A stretch of 64,000 bases of DNA from Methylotenera_A sp963701715 (GCA_963701715.1 CAVPAX010000005.1:310001-374000), one strand, 5' to 3'; counted from the first letter of the stretch, positions 8,618 through 18,445 are shown. Notes: generated by a model from the sequence alone, not told the origin. Made by a program: numbers and translations.

Positions 8618-8638
8618 TTACCTGCTTAGGGCGTCAAT

Positions 8639-9924
8639 ATGACAGTAAGCCATCTGATTTGTAAATACAAAGCTCCTGATGGTCAAGCGTGCGGAAGGCC
8701 GATGACTGGTACTGGAAATTTAGGCAATTTCTGCATATTTCATCGCCATCATGAAAACATAGTGTATGCAGGCGGCTCGCCGCAAGTGAATTTCATGGAG
8801 GAGCTACAGAAAGAAATTGAAAGTAAAAATGGTAATTGGAGAGGGTTTAGTTTTCCTCCAGAATTTAGGTTGCCAAATATTGTTGATTTTCAAATTAATG
8901 CACAATTTTCCATATTCAATGATCTCAAGCTCGAAGGTGTTACTTTTGAGGAGGAGTGCAATTTTTCAAATTCAAAGTTTCGTGGAGATGCACAGTTAAA
9001 AACATGCAATTTTAAAAAGAATACAGATTTTACGAAGTGTATATTTGAAAATAAAACAGAGTTTTTAAACGTATTTTTTCAAAACGTGGTTTATTTTAGC
9101 GAGTCTGAGTTTATAGACAGGGCATCGCTAAGAGTTAATTTTGCTGAGTCTGCTATATTTAATGGTGTGATTTTTAAAGATGCAGTTACATTTCAGGGTG
9201 GAGAAATATAACAAAAAGAGATGGAATAAAAGATTTCTTGGTTTTTGAGAAGGAAGGTCAATTACAAAATGTAACTTTCTATAAGCCTGAGCAAGTAGTT
9301 TTTAAAGATGTGAATATGTCGAAAGTGTATTTGCTTGGAACAAACTTTCGTGGGTCAAGATTTTTAGGTGTGAATTGGTATCAGCCTAAATTAAAAAGAA
9401 ATGGTTTGCATGAAGATTCGTGGATAAGGGATTTTGGGGATGCAAGCCACATGCAAAAGTATTTTCCTCAACTAGAAGAAAGCTATAGAAATATTAGAGC
9501 AGCGCTTGAAGATAATTTAAATTATCAAGCTGCCGCAGATTTTTATGTGGGAGAAATGGATGCACAGCGCTCACAACTTAACATATTTCAAAGACATTTT
9601 TTCAGTGTAATCGCTTTGTACAGGGTGGTGAGTAACTACGGCACTAGTGTGTTTAGAGCATTTGTGGTGTTGATATTAATAATACTGCTACATTTTGGTT
9701 TAAGTTTATATTTAAATGACTATAAATCACATGATACCCAGTTTATTTATCAACTTCTTCAGCGCTCATTCGCTCAGTTCACTTTTCAGAATTTAGATGA
9801 AGCTTCTTATTGGGTTGTTCATCCATTTGCACAAAAATGGCTAGACATAGGCTTAAAGCTTTTAGGAATTTCACAATTGGCAATGTTAATTTTTGCTTTT
9901 AGGTCGCGTATCAAAAGGCATTAA
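8639..9924 (+). pseudogene. Frameshifted pentapeptide-repeat membrane protein
   Basis: Two adjacent frames encode one protein. Frame A (8639-9211, 190 residues) has an N-terminal Cys/His cluster (CKYKAPDGQACGRP then CIFHRHH, zinc-finger-like) and degenerate pentapeptide repeats (FSNSKF, FKDAVTF). Frame B, open back through 9211, resumes the repeats (VTFYKPEQVVFKDV) and continues with the linker YRNIRAALEDNLNYQAAADF, the GEMDAQRS motif and two C-terminal membrane segments typical of such proteins. Joining them needs a -1 shift near 9204-9210; one extra A in the AAA at 9204-9206 restores a continuous frame. The region is more AT-rich than its neighbours. It may be a true pseudogene, a sequencing error, or programmed slippage. 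Confidence 0.7.
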
Positions 9925-9934
9925 ATAATGACCA

Positions 9935-9954
9935 AGCCCTTGCCGAAAAGGGCT
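9935..9954 (+). terminator. Hairpin after pentapeptide gene (weak terminator)
   Basis: AGCCCTT and AAGGGCT form a perfect 7-bp stem around a 6-base loop just past the pentapeptide-protein stop. No T-run follows directly, so termination is uncertain. A sequence CCGAAAAG inside it recurs at 9979-9986 in a smaller hairpin followed by a T-run at about 10003. Confidence 0.3.
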
Positions 9955-10075
9955 ATCTAAGTAATAATTTAACCTTTACCGAAAAGCGGTTTAATAACAG
10001 GCTTTTTTAAGAATTTAATCAGAGTTTTATAGCATTTCATATAAGACTTCAAGTTTAATCAATAGGGAGAGAATC

Positions 10076-12061
10076 ATGGCAACACGTAACGATTTATGTA
10101 ACGCCATCCGTGCGTTATCTATGGATGCAGTGCAAAAAGCTAACTCTGGCCACCCGGGTGCGCCTATGGGTATGGCAGAAATTGCAGAAGTATTGTGGAA
10201 TCACCATTTACGTCACAATCCAACCAATCCGCAGTGGGCTGATCGCGATCGTTTCATTCTCTCTAACGGTCACGGCTCTATGCTGATTTACTCATTGTTG
10301 CATTTGACTGGCTACGATTTGCCGATGGATGAAATCAAGACTTTCCGTCAATTGCACTCAAAATGTGCAGGTCACCCAGAATACGGCTATGCGCCTGGCG
10401 TTGAAACAACGACCGGTCCATTAGGCCAAGGCATTACTAACGCGGTTGGTTTTGCGATGGCTGAAAAATTATTGGCAGACCAATTTAACAAACCAGGCCA
10501 TGAGATTGTTGATCACTACACATACTGCTTCTTAGGTGACGGCTGTATGATGGAAGGTGTATCTCACGAGGCTTGTGCGTTGGCCGGTACATGGGGCTTG
10601 GGCAAATTAGTGGCTTTCTGGGATGACAACGGTATTTCTATCGACGGTCATATCGAAGGCTGGTACACAGACGATACTGCGAAACGTTTCGAAGCTTACG
10701 GCTGGCATGTGCAATCAGTAGACGGTCATGATTCTGATGCGATTAACGCTGCAGTGATTGCTGCAAAAAAAGTAACAGACAAGCCATCATTGATTTGCTG
10801 TAAAACCATTATTGGTAAAGGTTCGCCAAACAAAGCTGGCAGCCATGATTGCCACGGTGCAGCATTAGGCGACGCTGAAGTCGCAGTAACTCGTGCAGCG
10901 ATTGGCTGGAACTATCCTCCTTTTGAAATTCCTGCAGATGTTTATGCAGGCTGGGATTGCAAAGCCAAAGGTGCAAAACTGGAAGACGAATGGAATGCAA
11001 AGTTCAATGCATATGCCAAAGCATTCCCAGAAGAAGCTGCAGAATTCAAACGCCGAATGGCAGGTGATTTGCCAGCTAACTGGAAACAAGTGACAGATGC
11101 TTTCATTGCAGCAACTAACGAAAAGGCAGAAGGCATTGCAACGCGTAAAGCTTCACAAAATGCAATTACTGCTCTGGCGATTGTTTTACCAGAATTTTTG
11201 GGCGGCTCTGCTGACCTCACCGGTTCTAACCTGACAGCAGCTCCTAGCTTTACACACGTGTCTGGCAAAAAACCAGGTAACTATATTTCATACGGTGTAC
11301 GTGAGTTTGGTATGTATGCAATCATGAACGGTATAGCATTACATGGCGGCCTGTTGCCATTTGGCGGCACATTCCACATGTTCTCTGACTACGCTAAGAG
11401 CGCATTGCGTATGGCAGCCTTGATGAAACAACGCACTATTGCCGTGTTGTCACATGACTCTATCGGCCAAGGTGAAGATGGCCCAACCCATCAACCAGTA
11501 GAAAACACATCTGGTTTGCGTTACATCCCACGTATGGATGTATGGCGTCCAGGTAGCTCAACAGAAACTGCTGTGGCTTGGGTGGCTGCAGTTGAGCGTA
11601 AAGATGGTCCATCCAGTTTAGTATTGAGCCGTCAAAATGTGGCTGGCATCAAACACGATACAGCGCAGTTAGCGTTGATTCGCAAAGGCGGTTATGTGTT
11701 TTCTGACGTTGCAGGTAAAGCAGATGTGATTATTATTGCTAATGGCTCTGAACTTGATTTGGCCGTGAAAGCAGCGGCTGAGTTGAATGCTGCCGGTACT
11801 AAAGTACGCGTAGTTTCAATGCCATCAACCAACGTATTTGACCGTCAAGACAAAGCATACCGTGACAGCGTATTAACTCCAGGCGTTAGACGCGTTGCTG
11901 TTGAAGCTGCTCACCCAGATTTCTGGCGTAAGTATGTTGGTTTGGAAGGCGCCGTTGTTGGCATTGATACATTCGGCGAATCCGCTCCAGGCGGCGTGTT
12001 AATGAAACACTTTGGCTTTACAGTTGAAAATGTAGTTGCAACTGTAAAATCAGTGTTGTAA
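10076..12061 (+). CDS. tkt: Transketolase
   Basis: Thiamine-diphosphate enzyme moving two-carbon units between sugar phosphates; in methylotrophs it also serves pentose regeneration in the ribulose monophosphate cycle. 661 residues, the usual length. Visible are the N-terminal KANSGHPGAPMGMA, the ThDP/Mg motif GDGCMMEGVSHEA followed by WDDNGISIDG, GVREFGMYAIMNGIALHGG with the catalytic glutamate, and HDSIGQGEDGPTHQPVE. The ribosome-binding site AGGGAGA precedes ATG 10076. It heads a block of central-carbon genes but has its own terminator, so gap-pgk are probably transcribed separately. Confidence 0.97.
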   Translation: MATRNDLCNAIRALSMDAVQKANSGHPGAPMGMAEIAEVLWNHHLRHNPTNPQWADRDRFILSNGHGSMLIYSLLHLTGYDLPMDEIKTFRQLHSKCAGHPEYGYAPGVETTTGPLGQGITNAVGFAMAEKLLADQFNKPGHEIVDHYTYCFLGDGCMMEGVSHEACALAGTWGLGKLVAFWDDNGISIDGHIEGWYTDDTAKRFEAYGWHVQSVDGHDSDAINAAVIAAKKVTDKPSLICCKTIIGKGSPNKAGSHDCHGAALGDAEVAVTRAAIGWNYPPFEIPADVYAGWDCKAKGAKLEDEWNAKFNAYAKAFPEEAAEFKRRMAGDLPANWKQVTDAFIAATNEKAEGIATRKASQNAITALAIVLPEFLGGSADLTGSNLTAAPSFTHVSGKKPGNYISYGVREFGMYAIMNGIALHGGLLPFGGTFHMFSDYAKSALRMAALMKQRTIAVLSHDSIGQGEDGPTHQPVENTSGLRYIPRMDVWRPGSSTETAVAWVAAVERKDGPSSLVLSRQNVAGIKHDTAQLALIRKGGYVFSDVAGKADVIIIANGSELDLAVKAAAELNAAGTKVRVVSMPSTNVFDRQDKAYRDSVLTPGVRRVAVEAAHPDFWRKYVGLEGAVVGIDTFGESAPGGVLMKHFGFTVENVVATVKSVL

Positions 12062-12081
12062 TTATCGAGTAGCGTTGTAAT

Positions 12082-12109
12082 AAAAGAGCCTCCTTAAGAG
12101 GCTCTTTTT
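12082..12109 (+). terminator. Rho-independent terminator after tkt
   Basis: Perfect 11-bp stem, AAAAGAGCCTC and GAGGCTCTTTT, with a 5-base loop CTTAA, running into a T-run. Located 20 bp past the tkt stop. Confidence 0.9.
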
Positions 12110-12160
12110 ATTTGTAAAACTAAATCAGCAGTTATTATTGGTGTTATTTAAGGGGTTATC

Positions 12161-13165
12161 ATGACAGTGCGAGTGGGAATCAATGGCTTTGGGCGTATCG
12201 GCCGCATGGTGTTGCGTGCCGCGGTGCAAGAGAGCGAGTTTAACGATATAGAAGTGGTGGCAGTTAATAGCTCCTACGATATTGAATATATAATCTATTT
12301 GCTGAGATATGATTCTGTACACGGACGTTTTGATGCCAAGCTGGAAGCCGATAATGGCAACCTGGTGGTCAATGGCAAGAAAATCCATCTCACAGCGGAG
12401 CGCGACCCAAACAACATTGATTGGAAAGTTGGCGGTGCAGACATCGTGGTTGAATCTACGGGCGCTTTTCTAACATTAGATACCTGTCAGCCGCACATCA
12501 ACAATGGGGCGAAAAAAGTGGTGCAGTCTGCGCCGGGTAAAGACGATACGCCGATGTTTGTTTACGGTGTGAACCATAAAGACTATCAAGGCCAAGCGAT
12601 TGTTTCCGCGGCATCCTGCACTACCAACGGCCTGGCACCATTAGCAAAAGTGTTAAACGATAATTTTGGTATCAAGCGTGGCCTGATGACGACCATTCAT
12701 GCGGCAACGGCATCCCAGCTGACAGTAGACGGTCCGTCCAAGAAAGACTGGCGCGGTGGTCGTAGCGTATTCGAAAACATCATCCCTTCCAGCACCGGTG
12801 CAGCCAAGGCGGTGGGCAAGGTGATTCCATCGCTCAATAAGAAGCTCACAGGCATGGCGATGCGTGTGCCGTCTGCAGATGTTTCCGTGGTGGATTTGAC
12901 CGTAGAGCTTAATAAAGAAACTACTTACGAGGCGATTTGCGATGCGATGAAAAAGGCATCCGAAGGCGAATTGAAGGGTGTGCTGGGTTATACCGACGAG
13001 AAAGTAGTATCTACCGATTTCCGCGGTAGTGCGGAAGCAGGGGTATTTGATGCAGATGCAGGCATTATGCTCGACTCTACTTTTGTCAAAGTGGTCGGCT
13101 GGTATGACAATGAGTACGGTTATACCTGCAATTTGATGCGCCTGATTCAGCACGTTGCCAAATAG
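12161..13165 (+). CDS. gap: Type I glyceraldehyde-3-phosphate dehydrogenase
   Basis: Interconverts glyceraldehyde-3-phosphate and 1,3-bisphosphoglycerate. 334 residues with the N-terminal INGFGRIGR, the catalytic SAASCTTNGLAP (Cys at about 153), and the C-terminal GWYDNEYGYTCNLM. After the second Rossmann strand the sequence reads VAVNSSYD instead of the ND that gives NAD preference in classical GapA; GapB-type, NADP-using enzymes such as B. subtilis GapB have NASY there. Cofactor choice may therefore be relaxed or NADP-leaning (inference). AAGGGG lies upstream of the ATG. pgk follows after 9 bp, so gap-pgk is an operon. Confidence 0.95.
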   Translation: MTVRVGINGFGRIGRMVLRAAVQESEFNDIEVVAVNSSYDIEYIIYLLRYDSVHGRFDAKLEADNGNLVVNGKKIHLTAERDPNNIDWKVGGADIVVESTGAFLTLDTCQPHINNGAKKVVQSAPGKDDTPMFVYGVNHKDYQGQAIVSAASCTTNGLAPLAKVLNDNFGIKRGLMTTIHAATASQLTVDGPSKKDWRGGRSVFENIIPSSTGAAKAVGKVIPSLNKKLTGMAMRVPSADVSVVDLTVELNKETTYEAICDAMKKASEGELKGVLGYTDEKVVSTDFRGSAEAGVFDADAGIMLDSTFVKVVGWYDNEYGYTCNLMRLIQHVAK

Positions 13166-13174
13166 GGGATTGCC

Positions 13175-14356
13175 ATGAAATTTCTCAAAATGACAGACAT
13201 GGATTTGGCAGGTAAACGCGTGTTTATCCGCGCTGATTTGAATGTGCCTGTGGCAGATGGCAAAGTAACCTCTGATGCACGTATCACAGCTTCAATGCCA
13301 ACGATTGAATATGCGCTCAAGCAAGGTGCAAAAGTAATGGTGACCTCGCATCTGGGTCGCCCTGAAGAAGGTGTTTACTCAGAGGAAAATTCGCTTAAAC
13401 CAGTAGCAGATGTTATTGCAGCCAAGTTAGGTAAACCTGTACGATTGATTAAAGACTGGGTAGACGGCGGTTTTGATGTCGCCAGCGGTGAAATGGTGCT
13501 ATTGGAAAACTGCCGTTTTAACAAAGGCGAGAAAAAAAGTGTTGACGAAACCTCACAAAAATATGCCAAGCTGTGTGATGTGTTTGTGATGGATGCGTTT
13601 GGCACAGCACACCGCGCTGAGGCTAGTACACATGGTATCGCAAAATTTGCACCGGTAGCGTGTGCTGGTATTTTACTTACTGAGGAACTGGATGCACTTA
13701 CTAAAGCCTTATTGAATCCAGCGCGTCCGATGGTGGCTATTGTGGGCGGTAGCAAAGTCTCTACCAAATTAACTGTATTGGAAAGCTTGTCTGAAAAGGT
13801 GGATCAACTGGTCGTAGGCGGCGGCATTGCAAATACTTTCTTAAAAGCGGCAGGCCATGAAGTTGGTAAATCGCTCTGTGAGCATGACTTAGTGCCCACT
13901 GCTAAAGCGTTAATGGAAAAAATGAGCCAGCGTGGTGCAGCTGTACCGATTGCTGTAGACGTAGTATGCGGTAAAAAATTCGATGCTAATGAGCCAGCAG
14001 TGAAGAAGGACGTGGCTTCTGTGACAAGTGACGACATGATTTTTGATATTGGCGCGAAATCTGCTAGTCAATTGGTAGAGATTATTAATAATGCAGGCAC
14101 AGTGGTTTGGAATGGGCCTGTAGGCGTGTTCGAATTTGACCAATTTGGTGAAGGCACTAAAACGATTGCCAATGCAATTGCACAAACAAAGGCATTTACA
14201 CTTGCAGGCGGCGGCGACACAATCGCAGCCATCCAGAAATATGGCATTTACGATAAGGTGAGCTATATTTCAACAGCAGGCGGTGCATTTTTGGAGTTTT
14301 TGGAAGGCAAGGTTTTGCCAGCAGTAGAAATATTGGAGCAACGTGCTAACAGTTAG
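13175..14356 (+). CDS. pgk: Phosphoglycerate kinase
   Basis: Transfers phosphate from 1,3-bisphosphoglycerate to ADP. 393 residues with the N-terminal KRVFIRADLNVP, the substrate-binding TSHLGRPEEG, VAIVGGSKVSTKL, and the nucleotide-binding WNGPVGVFE and GGGDTIAA near the C-terminus. It starts 9 bp after gap and ends 26 bp before a clear terminator. Confidence 0.97.
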   Translation: MKFLKMTDMDLAGKRVFIRADLNVPVADGKVTSDARITASMPTIEYALKQGAKVMVTSHLGRPEEGVYSEENSLKPVADVIAAKLGKPVRLIKDWVDGGFDVASGEMVLLENCRFNKGEKKSVDETSQKYAKLCDVFVMDAFGTAHRAEASTHGIAKFAPVACAGILLTEELDALTKALLNPARPMVAIVGGSKVSTKLTVLESLSEKVDQLVVGGGIANTFLKAAGHEVGKSLCEHDLVPTAKALMEKMSQRGAAVPIAVDVVCGKKFDANEPAVKKDVASVTSDDMIFDIGAKSASQLVEIINNAGTVVWNGPVGVFEFDQFGEGTKTIANAIAQTKAFTLAGGGDTIAAIQKYGIYDKVSYISTAGGAFLEFLEGKVLPAVEILEQRANS

Positions 14357-14381
14357 CCCCTGAAGTGAAGAAAAATGAGAG

Positions 14382-14405
14382 TAGGGGCTGTCGCCCCTAT
14401 TTTTA
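14382..14405 (+). terminator. Rho-independent terminator after pgk
   Basis: TAGGGGC and GCCCCTA form a 7-bp GC-rich stem with loop TGTC followed by TTTTTT. It separates gap-pgk from pyk. Confidence 0.85.
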
Positions 14406-14436
14406 TTTCAATATTTAGAAAATTATAGGTAAAAGA

Positions 14437-15864
14437 TTGATATTACGAAAAACAAAAATAGTTGCAACACTAGGCCCAGCCTCTAGTAGTGAGGAGATGA
14501 TTGCGCGCTTGATTATGGCGGGAGTGAATGTTGTGCGTTTAAATTTTTCGCATGGGACATCGGAGGATCATGTTAAGCGCGCGGAAATTGTGCGGCAGAT
14601 CGCTGCAAAACTGAACCGTCCTATAGGCGTTTTATGTGACTTGCAAGGTCCAAAAATTCGAATTGGTAAATTTGAGTTGGGTAAAATCACCCTCAAAATG
14701 GGCGATTTATTTGTGCTGGACGCAGATTGCGAACTAGGCGACCAATTTAAGGTTGGTCTGGATTATAAGAGTCTGCCTCAGGAGGTCAGCGTTGGAAACG
14801 TGCTGCTACTGGATGATGGCCGTATCACTATGTCAGTAGATCGAATCAAAGGCAACCAGATACACTGTGTTGTACTTACTGGCGGTGTTTTATCAAACAA
14901 CAAGGGTATTAATTTACAGGGTGGCGGCTTGGCCGCAGATGCGCTGACTAAAAAGGATCGCGCAGATATTAAAACGGCAGTTGCCCTTGAAGCGGACTAT
15001 GTCGCGATTTCTTTCCCTAAGTCAGCATTGGATGTCGAACTGGCTCGCACTTTAGTTAAAAAGGCAGGAGGGACTGCAAGCATTATTGCCAAAATTGAAC
15101 GAGCGGAGGCGATTGATGATTTAGAAGCGATTATTGAAGCTTCAGATGCCATTATGGTGGCGCGTGGTGATTTAGGCGTTGAAGTTGGCGATGCTGCTGT
15201 GCCCGGCTTGCAAAAGCGCATGATACGCATGGCACGGGCGCAAAACAAGTTGGTCATTACTGCCACGCAAATGATGGAATCGATGATCAGTAGTCCTATT
15301 CCGACACGTGCGGAAGTTTCGGATGTGGCTAACGCCGTGCTTGATGGAACCGATGCGGTGATGTTATCCGCAGAAACGGCGAGTGGGCAGTATCCGTTAG
15401 AGACCGTACAAGCAGTACATCGTGTGTGTGTAGAGGCGGAAAAGGAGTATGAGAGCTCGCATCATATAGAACGGCGTACACACCATTTAAAACAGACAGA
15501 TGAAGCTATCGCAGCAGCGGCAATTTATACTGCACAGCACTTAAAAATTAAGGCAATTGCAGCATTAACCCAATCCGGAAATGCCGCACAATGGTTATCC
15601 CGTGCAGATACCGAAGTACCTATTTATGCATTATCGCCTGAAAAGATAGCGCGCAGAAAATTGACGCTGCATCGAGGAGTTTACCCATACCCAATCCAAC
15701 AGGAAAATAAAAATCGGGATGAAATTTTGCAAGAAATGGAACAGGTATTATTGCAGCAGAAAGTTGTAGAATTAAACGACTTGGTAATTCTGACATTCGG
15801 TGAGCCTATCGGTAGTCCTGGCGGGACCAATACCCTTAAGATTATTAGGATTGGTAATCATTAA
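14437..15864 (+). CDS. pyk: Pyruvate kinase
   Basis: Converts phosphoenolpyruvate and ADP to pyruvate and ATP. 475 residues: the N-terminal TKIVATLGPAS, VRLNFSHG, CDLQGPKIRIG, the active-site segment IIAKIER and the signature MVARGDLGVEVG, then ITATQMMESMI. The C-terminal allosteric domain is present. The start is a TTG at 14437 with AGG about 9 bases upstream; no ATG lies close enough to include the conserved N-terminus. Confidence 0.96.
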   Translation: MILRKTKIVATLGPASSSEEMIARLIMAGVNVVRLNFSHGTSEDHVKRAEIVRQIAAKLNRPIGVLCDLQGPKIRIGKFELGKITLKMGDLFVLDADCELGDQFKVGLDYKSLPQEVSVGNVLLLDDGRITMSVDRIKGNQIHCVVLTGGVLSNNKGINLQGGGLAADALTKKDRADIKTAVALEADYVAISFPKSALDVELARTLVKKAGGTASIIAKIERAEAIDDLEAIIEASDAIMVARGDLGVEVGDAAVPGLQKRMIRMARAQNKLVITATQMMESMISSPIPTRAEVSDVANAVLDGTDAVMLSAETASGQYPLETVQAVHRVCVEAEKEYESSHHIERRTHHLKQTDEAIAAAAIYTAQHLKIKAIAALTQSGNAAQWLSRADTEVPIYALSPEKIARRKLTLHRGVYPYPIQQENKNRDEILQEMEQVLLQQKVVELNDLVILTFGEPIGSPGGTNTLKIIRIGNH

Positions 15865-15949
15865 CTGAACGAAAAATGTAATAGAAATTAGCATGAAGCC
15901 CATGCTCAACTTATAATATCTCGTTAATTTACTACGATAAAGCAATTTC

Positions 15950-16849
15950 ATGAATACACCTTTGCTAGAAACAACTATCAAAAGCCTAAAGCGCATTCAT
16001 CAGGGTAAGGTACGTGATATTTATGATATCGATGAAAACACCATGCTGCTGGTGAGTACCGACAGACTCTCCGCATTTGATGTGATCTTGCCCACAGGCA
16101 TTGCCAATAAAGGCGCGATGCTTACCCAAATGGCCAACTTCTGGTTTGAAAAGCTCAAGCATGTTGTTCCTAATCATTTGACGGGCATCAACCCGGACTC
16201 GGTAGTAAGTGATGCAGCAGAGAAAGCGCAGCTTGGTCATCGTGCTGTGGTGGTTAAAAAACTAAAACCTTTGCCTATTGAGGCGATTGTCCGTGGTTAT
16301 TTGGTAGGTAGTGGATGGAAAGAATACAAATCTAAAGGAACAGTGTGTGGCATTGCCTTGCCAGCTGGTTTGCAGGAAGCTTCAAAACTGCCGCAGCCTA
16401 TATTTACCCCGTCCAGCAAGGCTGCAGTGGGTGAGCATGATGAAAATATTAGCTTGCAGCAATGCGCTGGTTTGATTGGCAAAGACATGGCTGAGAAAGT
16501 AGCAAAAGTAGCTATACAGCTGTATACCGAAGCTGCCGAATATGCACTTACAAAGGGAATTATCATTGCAGATACTAAATTCGAATTTGGCTTAGATAGC
16601 AATGGGGTGTTACATGTAATGGACGAGGTGCTTACGCCTGATTCTTCTCGTTTTTGGCCGCTTGAAAGTTACACGGTAGGCAGCAATCCGCCTAGTTATG
16701 ATAAGCAATATGTGCGTGATTGGCTGGAGTCTGTTGGATGGAATAAAACACCCCCTGCTCCAGCTTTGCCTGATGATGTTGCAAAACGCACTTCAGAAAA
16801 GTACATGGAAGCTTTTGAAAAATTGACTGGGAAACATTTACAAACTTGA
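15950..16849 (+). CDS. purC: SAICAR synthase
   Basis: Purine synthesis: joins aspartate to CAIR with ATP. 299 residues, the longer SAICAR-synthase form. Visible motifs are GKVRDIYDID, STDRLSAFDV, IEAIVRGYLVGSGWKEY, IADTKFEFG and DEVLTPDSSRFW. A TATAAT at 15912-15917 lies upstream but without a convincing -35 box. The stop codon overlaps the TTG start of the following DUF1232 gene, so these are co-translated. Confidence 0.96.
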   Translation: MNTPLLETTIKSLKRIHQGKVRDIYDIDENTMLLVSTDRLSAFDVILPTGIANKGAMLTQMANFWFEKLKHVVPNHLTGINPDSVVSDAAEKAQLGHRAVVVKKLKPLPIEAIVRGYLVGSGWKEYKSKGTVCGIALPAGLQEASKLPQPIFTPSSKAAVGEHDENISLQQCAGLIGKDMAEKVAKVAIQLYTEAAEYALTKGIIIADTKFEFGLDSNGVLHVMDEVLTPDSSRFWPLESYTVGSNPPSYDKQYVRDWLESVGWNKTPPAPALPDDVAKRTSEKYMEAFEKLTGKHLQT

Positions 16850-17127
16850 TAAACGTGGGAGAAAAACTTAAAGAAATTGCGGCAAAACTTAAAACAGAGT
16901 TTGATTTTTATAGACGCCTGCAAAAACATCCACGAACGCCCGTTCTCGCAAAAATGTCGCTATGGCTGGCTGTCAGTTACTTGCTAATGCCATTTGATTT
17001 AATCCCTGATTTTTTACCAGTCATTGGCCAGCTGGATGATGTTGTTGTTATTCCAATATTGATTTATTTTGCCTTGAAATTAACACCACCGGATGTTATT
17101 GCTGAATGCAAAGGTAACGTCGCATGA
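16846..17127 (+). CDS. DUF1232 (YkvA-like) membrane protein
   Basis: A 93-residue protein of the DUF1232/YkvA family, with the core LLMPFDLIPDFLPVIGQLDDVVVIPILIYF-type motif (family core at about residues 46-75; key residues DLIPD and DD). One or two membrane-associated helices. The function is unknown. Start TTG 16846 overlaps the purC stop; a GTG at 16855 is the alternative. It also overlaps the following DedA gene by 4 bp. Confidence 0.75.
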   Translation: MINVGEKLKEIAAKLKTEFDFYRRLQKHPRTPVLAKMSLWLAVSYLLMPFDLIPDFLPVIGQLDDVVVIPILIYFALKLTPPDVIAECKGNVA

Positions 17128-17753
17128 TGGAAGTTTGGCAAATGATTCTTAGTTTCGACATGCATCTGCCGCAGCTCGTTGCCATGCACGCCAACATTGT
17201 TTATCTTATATTATTTTGCATAGTGTTTTTGCAAATAGGCGTCTTACCCTTCTTTTTCTTGCCAAGTAATCCTTTTTTGTTCGTATGTGGTGCAGTTTGG
17301 GCTGTATCGCAACTTAGCATTTTATTGCTATTGGCAGTGTTGATTTTGGCGGCCATTTTCGGGAGTCTGTCGGGCTATTGGCTTGGTAAAAGGGTTGGCC
17401 AGGCTTTTTTCGTGGATTATCTTAAATGGCCGAATCAAGCGGCACTCGATAAAACGCGCGTTTTTTACGATAAGCATGGTGAAAAAGGCCTTTTAGGTTC
17501 ATTGTTTTTACCTGTCATTCGAACACTTGCGCCATTTCTTGCGGGTGTTACCCATATGCAGTTTGTTAAATTCATGCGATCTGTTTCAATAGGGGCGGTA
17601 GTCTGGGTGCTAGTTTGTGTCTTGACAGGCTATTTTTTCGGCAATATTCCGATTGTTCAGAAACATCTTGGAACGCTAGCTTTACTTGGGCTAGCAATCG
17701 TCATGGCCGTATATCTTGCCAATAGAGGCTGGAATCGCCTGAATAAGTGCTAA
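17124..17753 (+). CDS. DedA family membrane protein
   Basis: A 209-residue integral membrane protein of the DedA/SNARE-associated family, candidate undecaprenyl-phosphate or phospholipid flippases. About five hydrophobic segments are visible, and the family core FYDKHGEKGLLGSLFLPVIR followed by LAPFLAGVTHM at about residues 111-141. The ATGATG start allows 17124 or 17127. It overlaps the DUF1232 gene. The transported lipid is not evident. Confidence 0.8.
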   Translation: MMEVWQMILSFDMHLPQLVAMHANIVYLILFCIVFLQIGVLPFFFLPSNPFLFVCGAVWAVSQLSILLLLAVLILAAIFGSLSGYWLGKRVGQAFFVDYLKWPNQAALDKTRVFYDKHGEKGLLGSLFLPVIRTLAPFLAGVTHMQFVKFMRSVSIGAVVWVLVCVLTGYFFGNIPIVQKHLGTLALLGLAIVMAVYLANRGWNRLNKC

Positions 17754-17843
17754 ACGTGGAATTCAATTTTGGATTCATGCAATAAAGTAGAAACATTTTT
17801 CACTTATAATACGAATTATTCTAATCAATAGGCTTTTTTCAAT

Positions 17844-18392
17844 ATGTCTTTAAACCAAGTGCCATCAGGCAAAAACCTCCCACATGATTTTAATGTGATT
17901 ATCGAGATCCCGATGCAGGGCGATCCAGTTAAATATGAAGTAGACAAAGAAAGTGGTGCGATTTTTGTTGATCGCTTTATGGGCACTTCTATGCAATATC
18001 CGTGTAATTATGGTTATATCCCTCATACACTAGCGGATGATGGAGACCCGGTGGATGTGCTGGTGATTACACCTGTGCCTTTGCTGCCAGGTGTTGTTGT
18101 GCGCTGCCGTGCACTAGGCATGTTGCAAATGACCGATGAAGCGGGCGGCGATGCTAAGTTACTAGCGGTGCCTGTTGAAAAGGTGTGCGGTTTATATGCC
18201 TATCAAAAAACCTATCAAGATGTATCGCCTTGGCGTTTGGAGATGATTGCCCACTTTTTTGAGCACTATAAGGACTTGGACAAAGGAAAATGGGTGAAAA
18301 TCGAAGGCTGGGTGGGCATCGAGGATGCACATAAAGAAATCATGGATGGCGTGAAGCGTTATAACTCAGCAGAAGTGAAGCCAGCGTTTTAG
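17844..18392 (+). CDS. ppa: Inorganic pyrophosphatase (soluble, family I)
   Basis: Hydrolyses cytoplasmic pyrophosphate to phosphate. 182 residues; the family I signature DDGDPVDVLVITP and the metal-binding aspartates are intact, with YPCNYGYIP before it and the C-terminal KWVKIEGW. The genome also carries a membrane proton-pumping pyrophosphatase 2 kb away, so PPi can either be wasted here or used to pump protons. Confidence 0.96.
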   Translation: MSLNQVPSGKNLPHDFNVIIEIPMQGDPVKYEVDKESGAIFVDRFMGTSMQYPCNYGYIPHTLADDGDPVDVLVITPVPLLPGVVVRCRALGMLQMTDEAGGDAKLLAVPVEKVCGLYAYQKTYQDVSPWRLEMIAHFFEHYKDLDKGKWVKIEGWVGIEDAHKEIMDGVKRYNSAEVKPAF

Positions 18393-18406
18393 GATTTGTT
18401 CTCAAT

Positions 18407-18436
18407 AAAAAGGCGCAATTTTTTGTGCCTTTTTTA
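18407..18436. terminator. Bidirectional terminator between ppa and VIT gene
   Basis: AAAAAGGCGCAA and TTGTGCCTTTTT form a 12-bp stem (one G-T pair) flanked by A- and T-runs on either side, so it can end both convergent genes. Confidence 0.8.
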
Positions 18437-18445
18437 ACATTCAAA

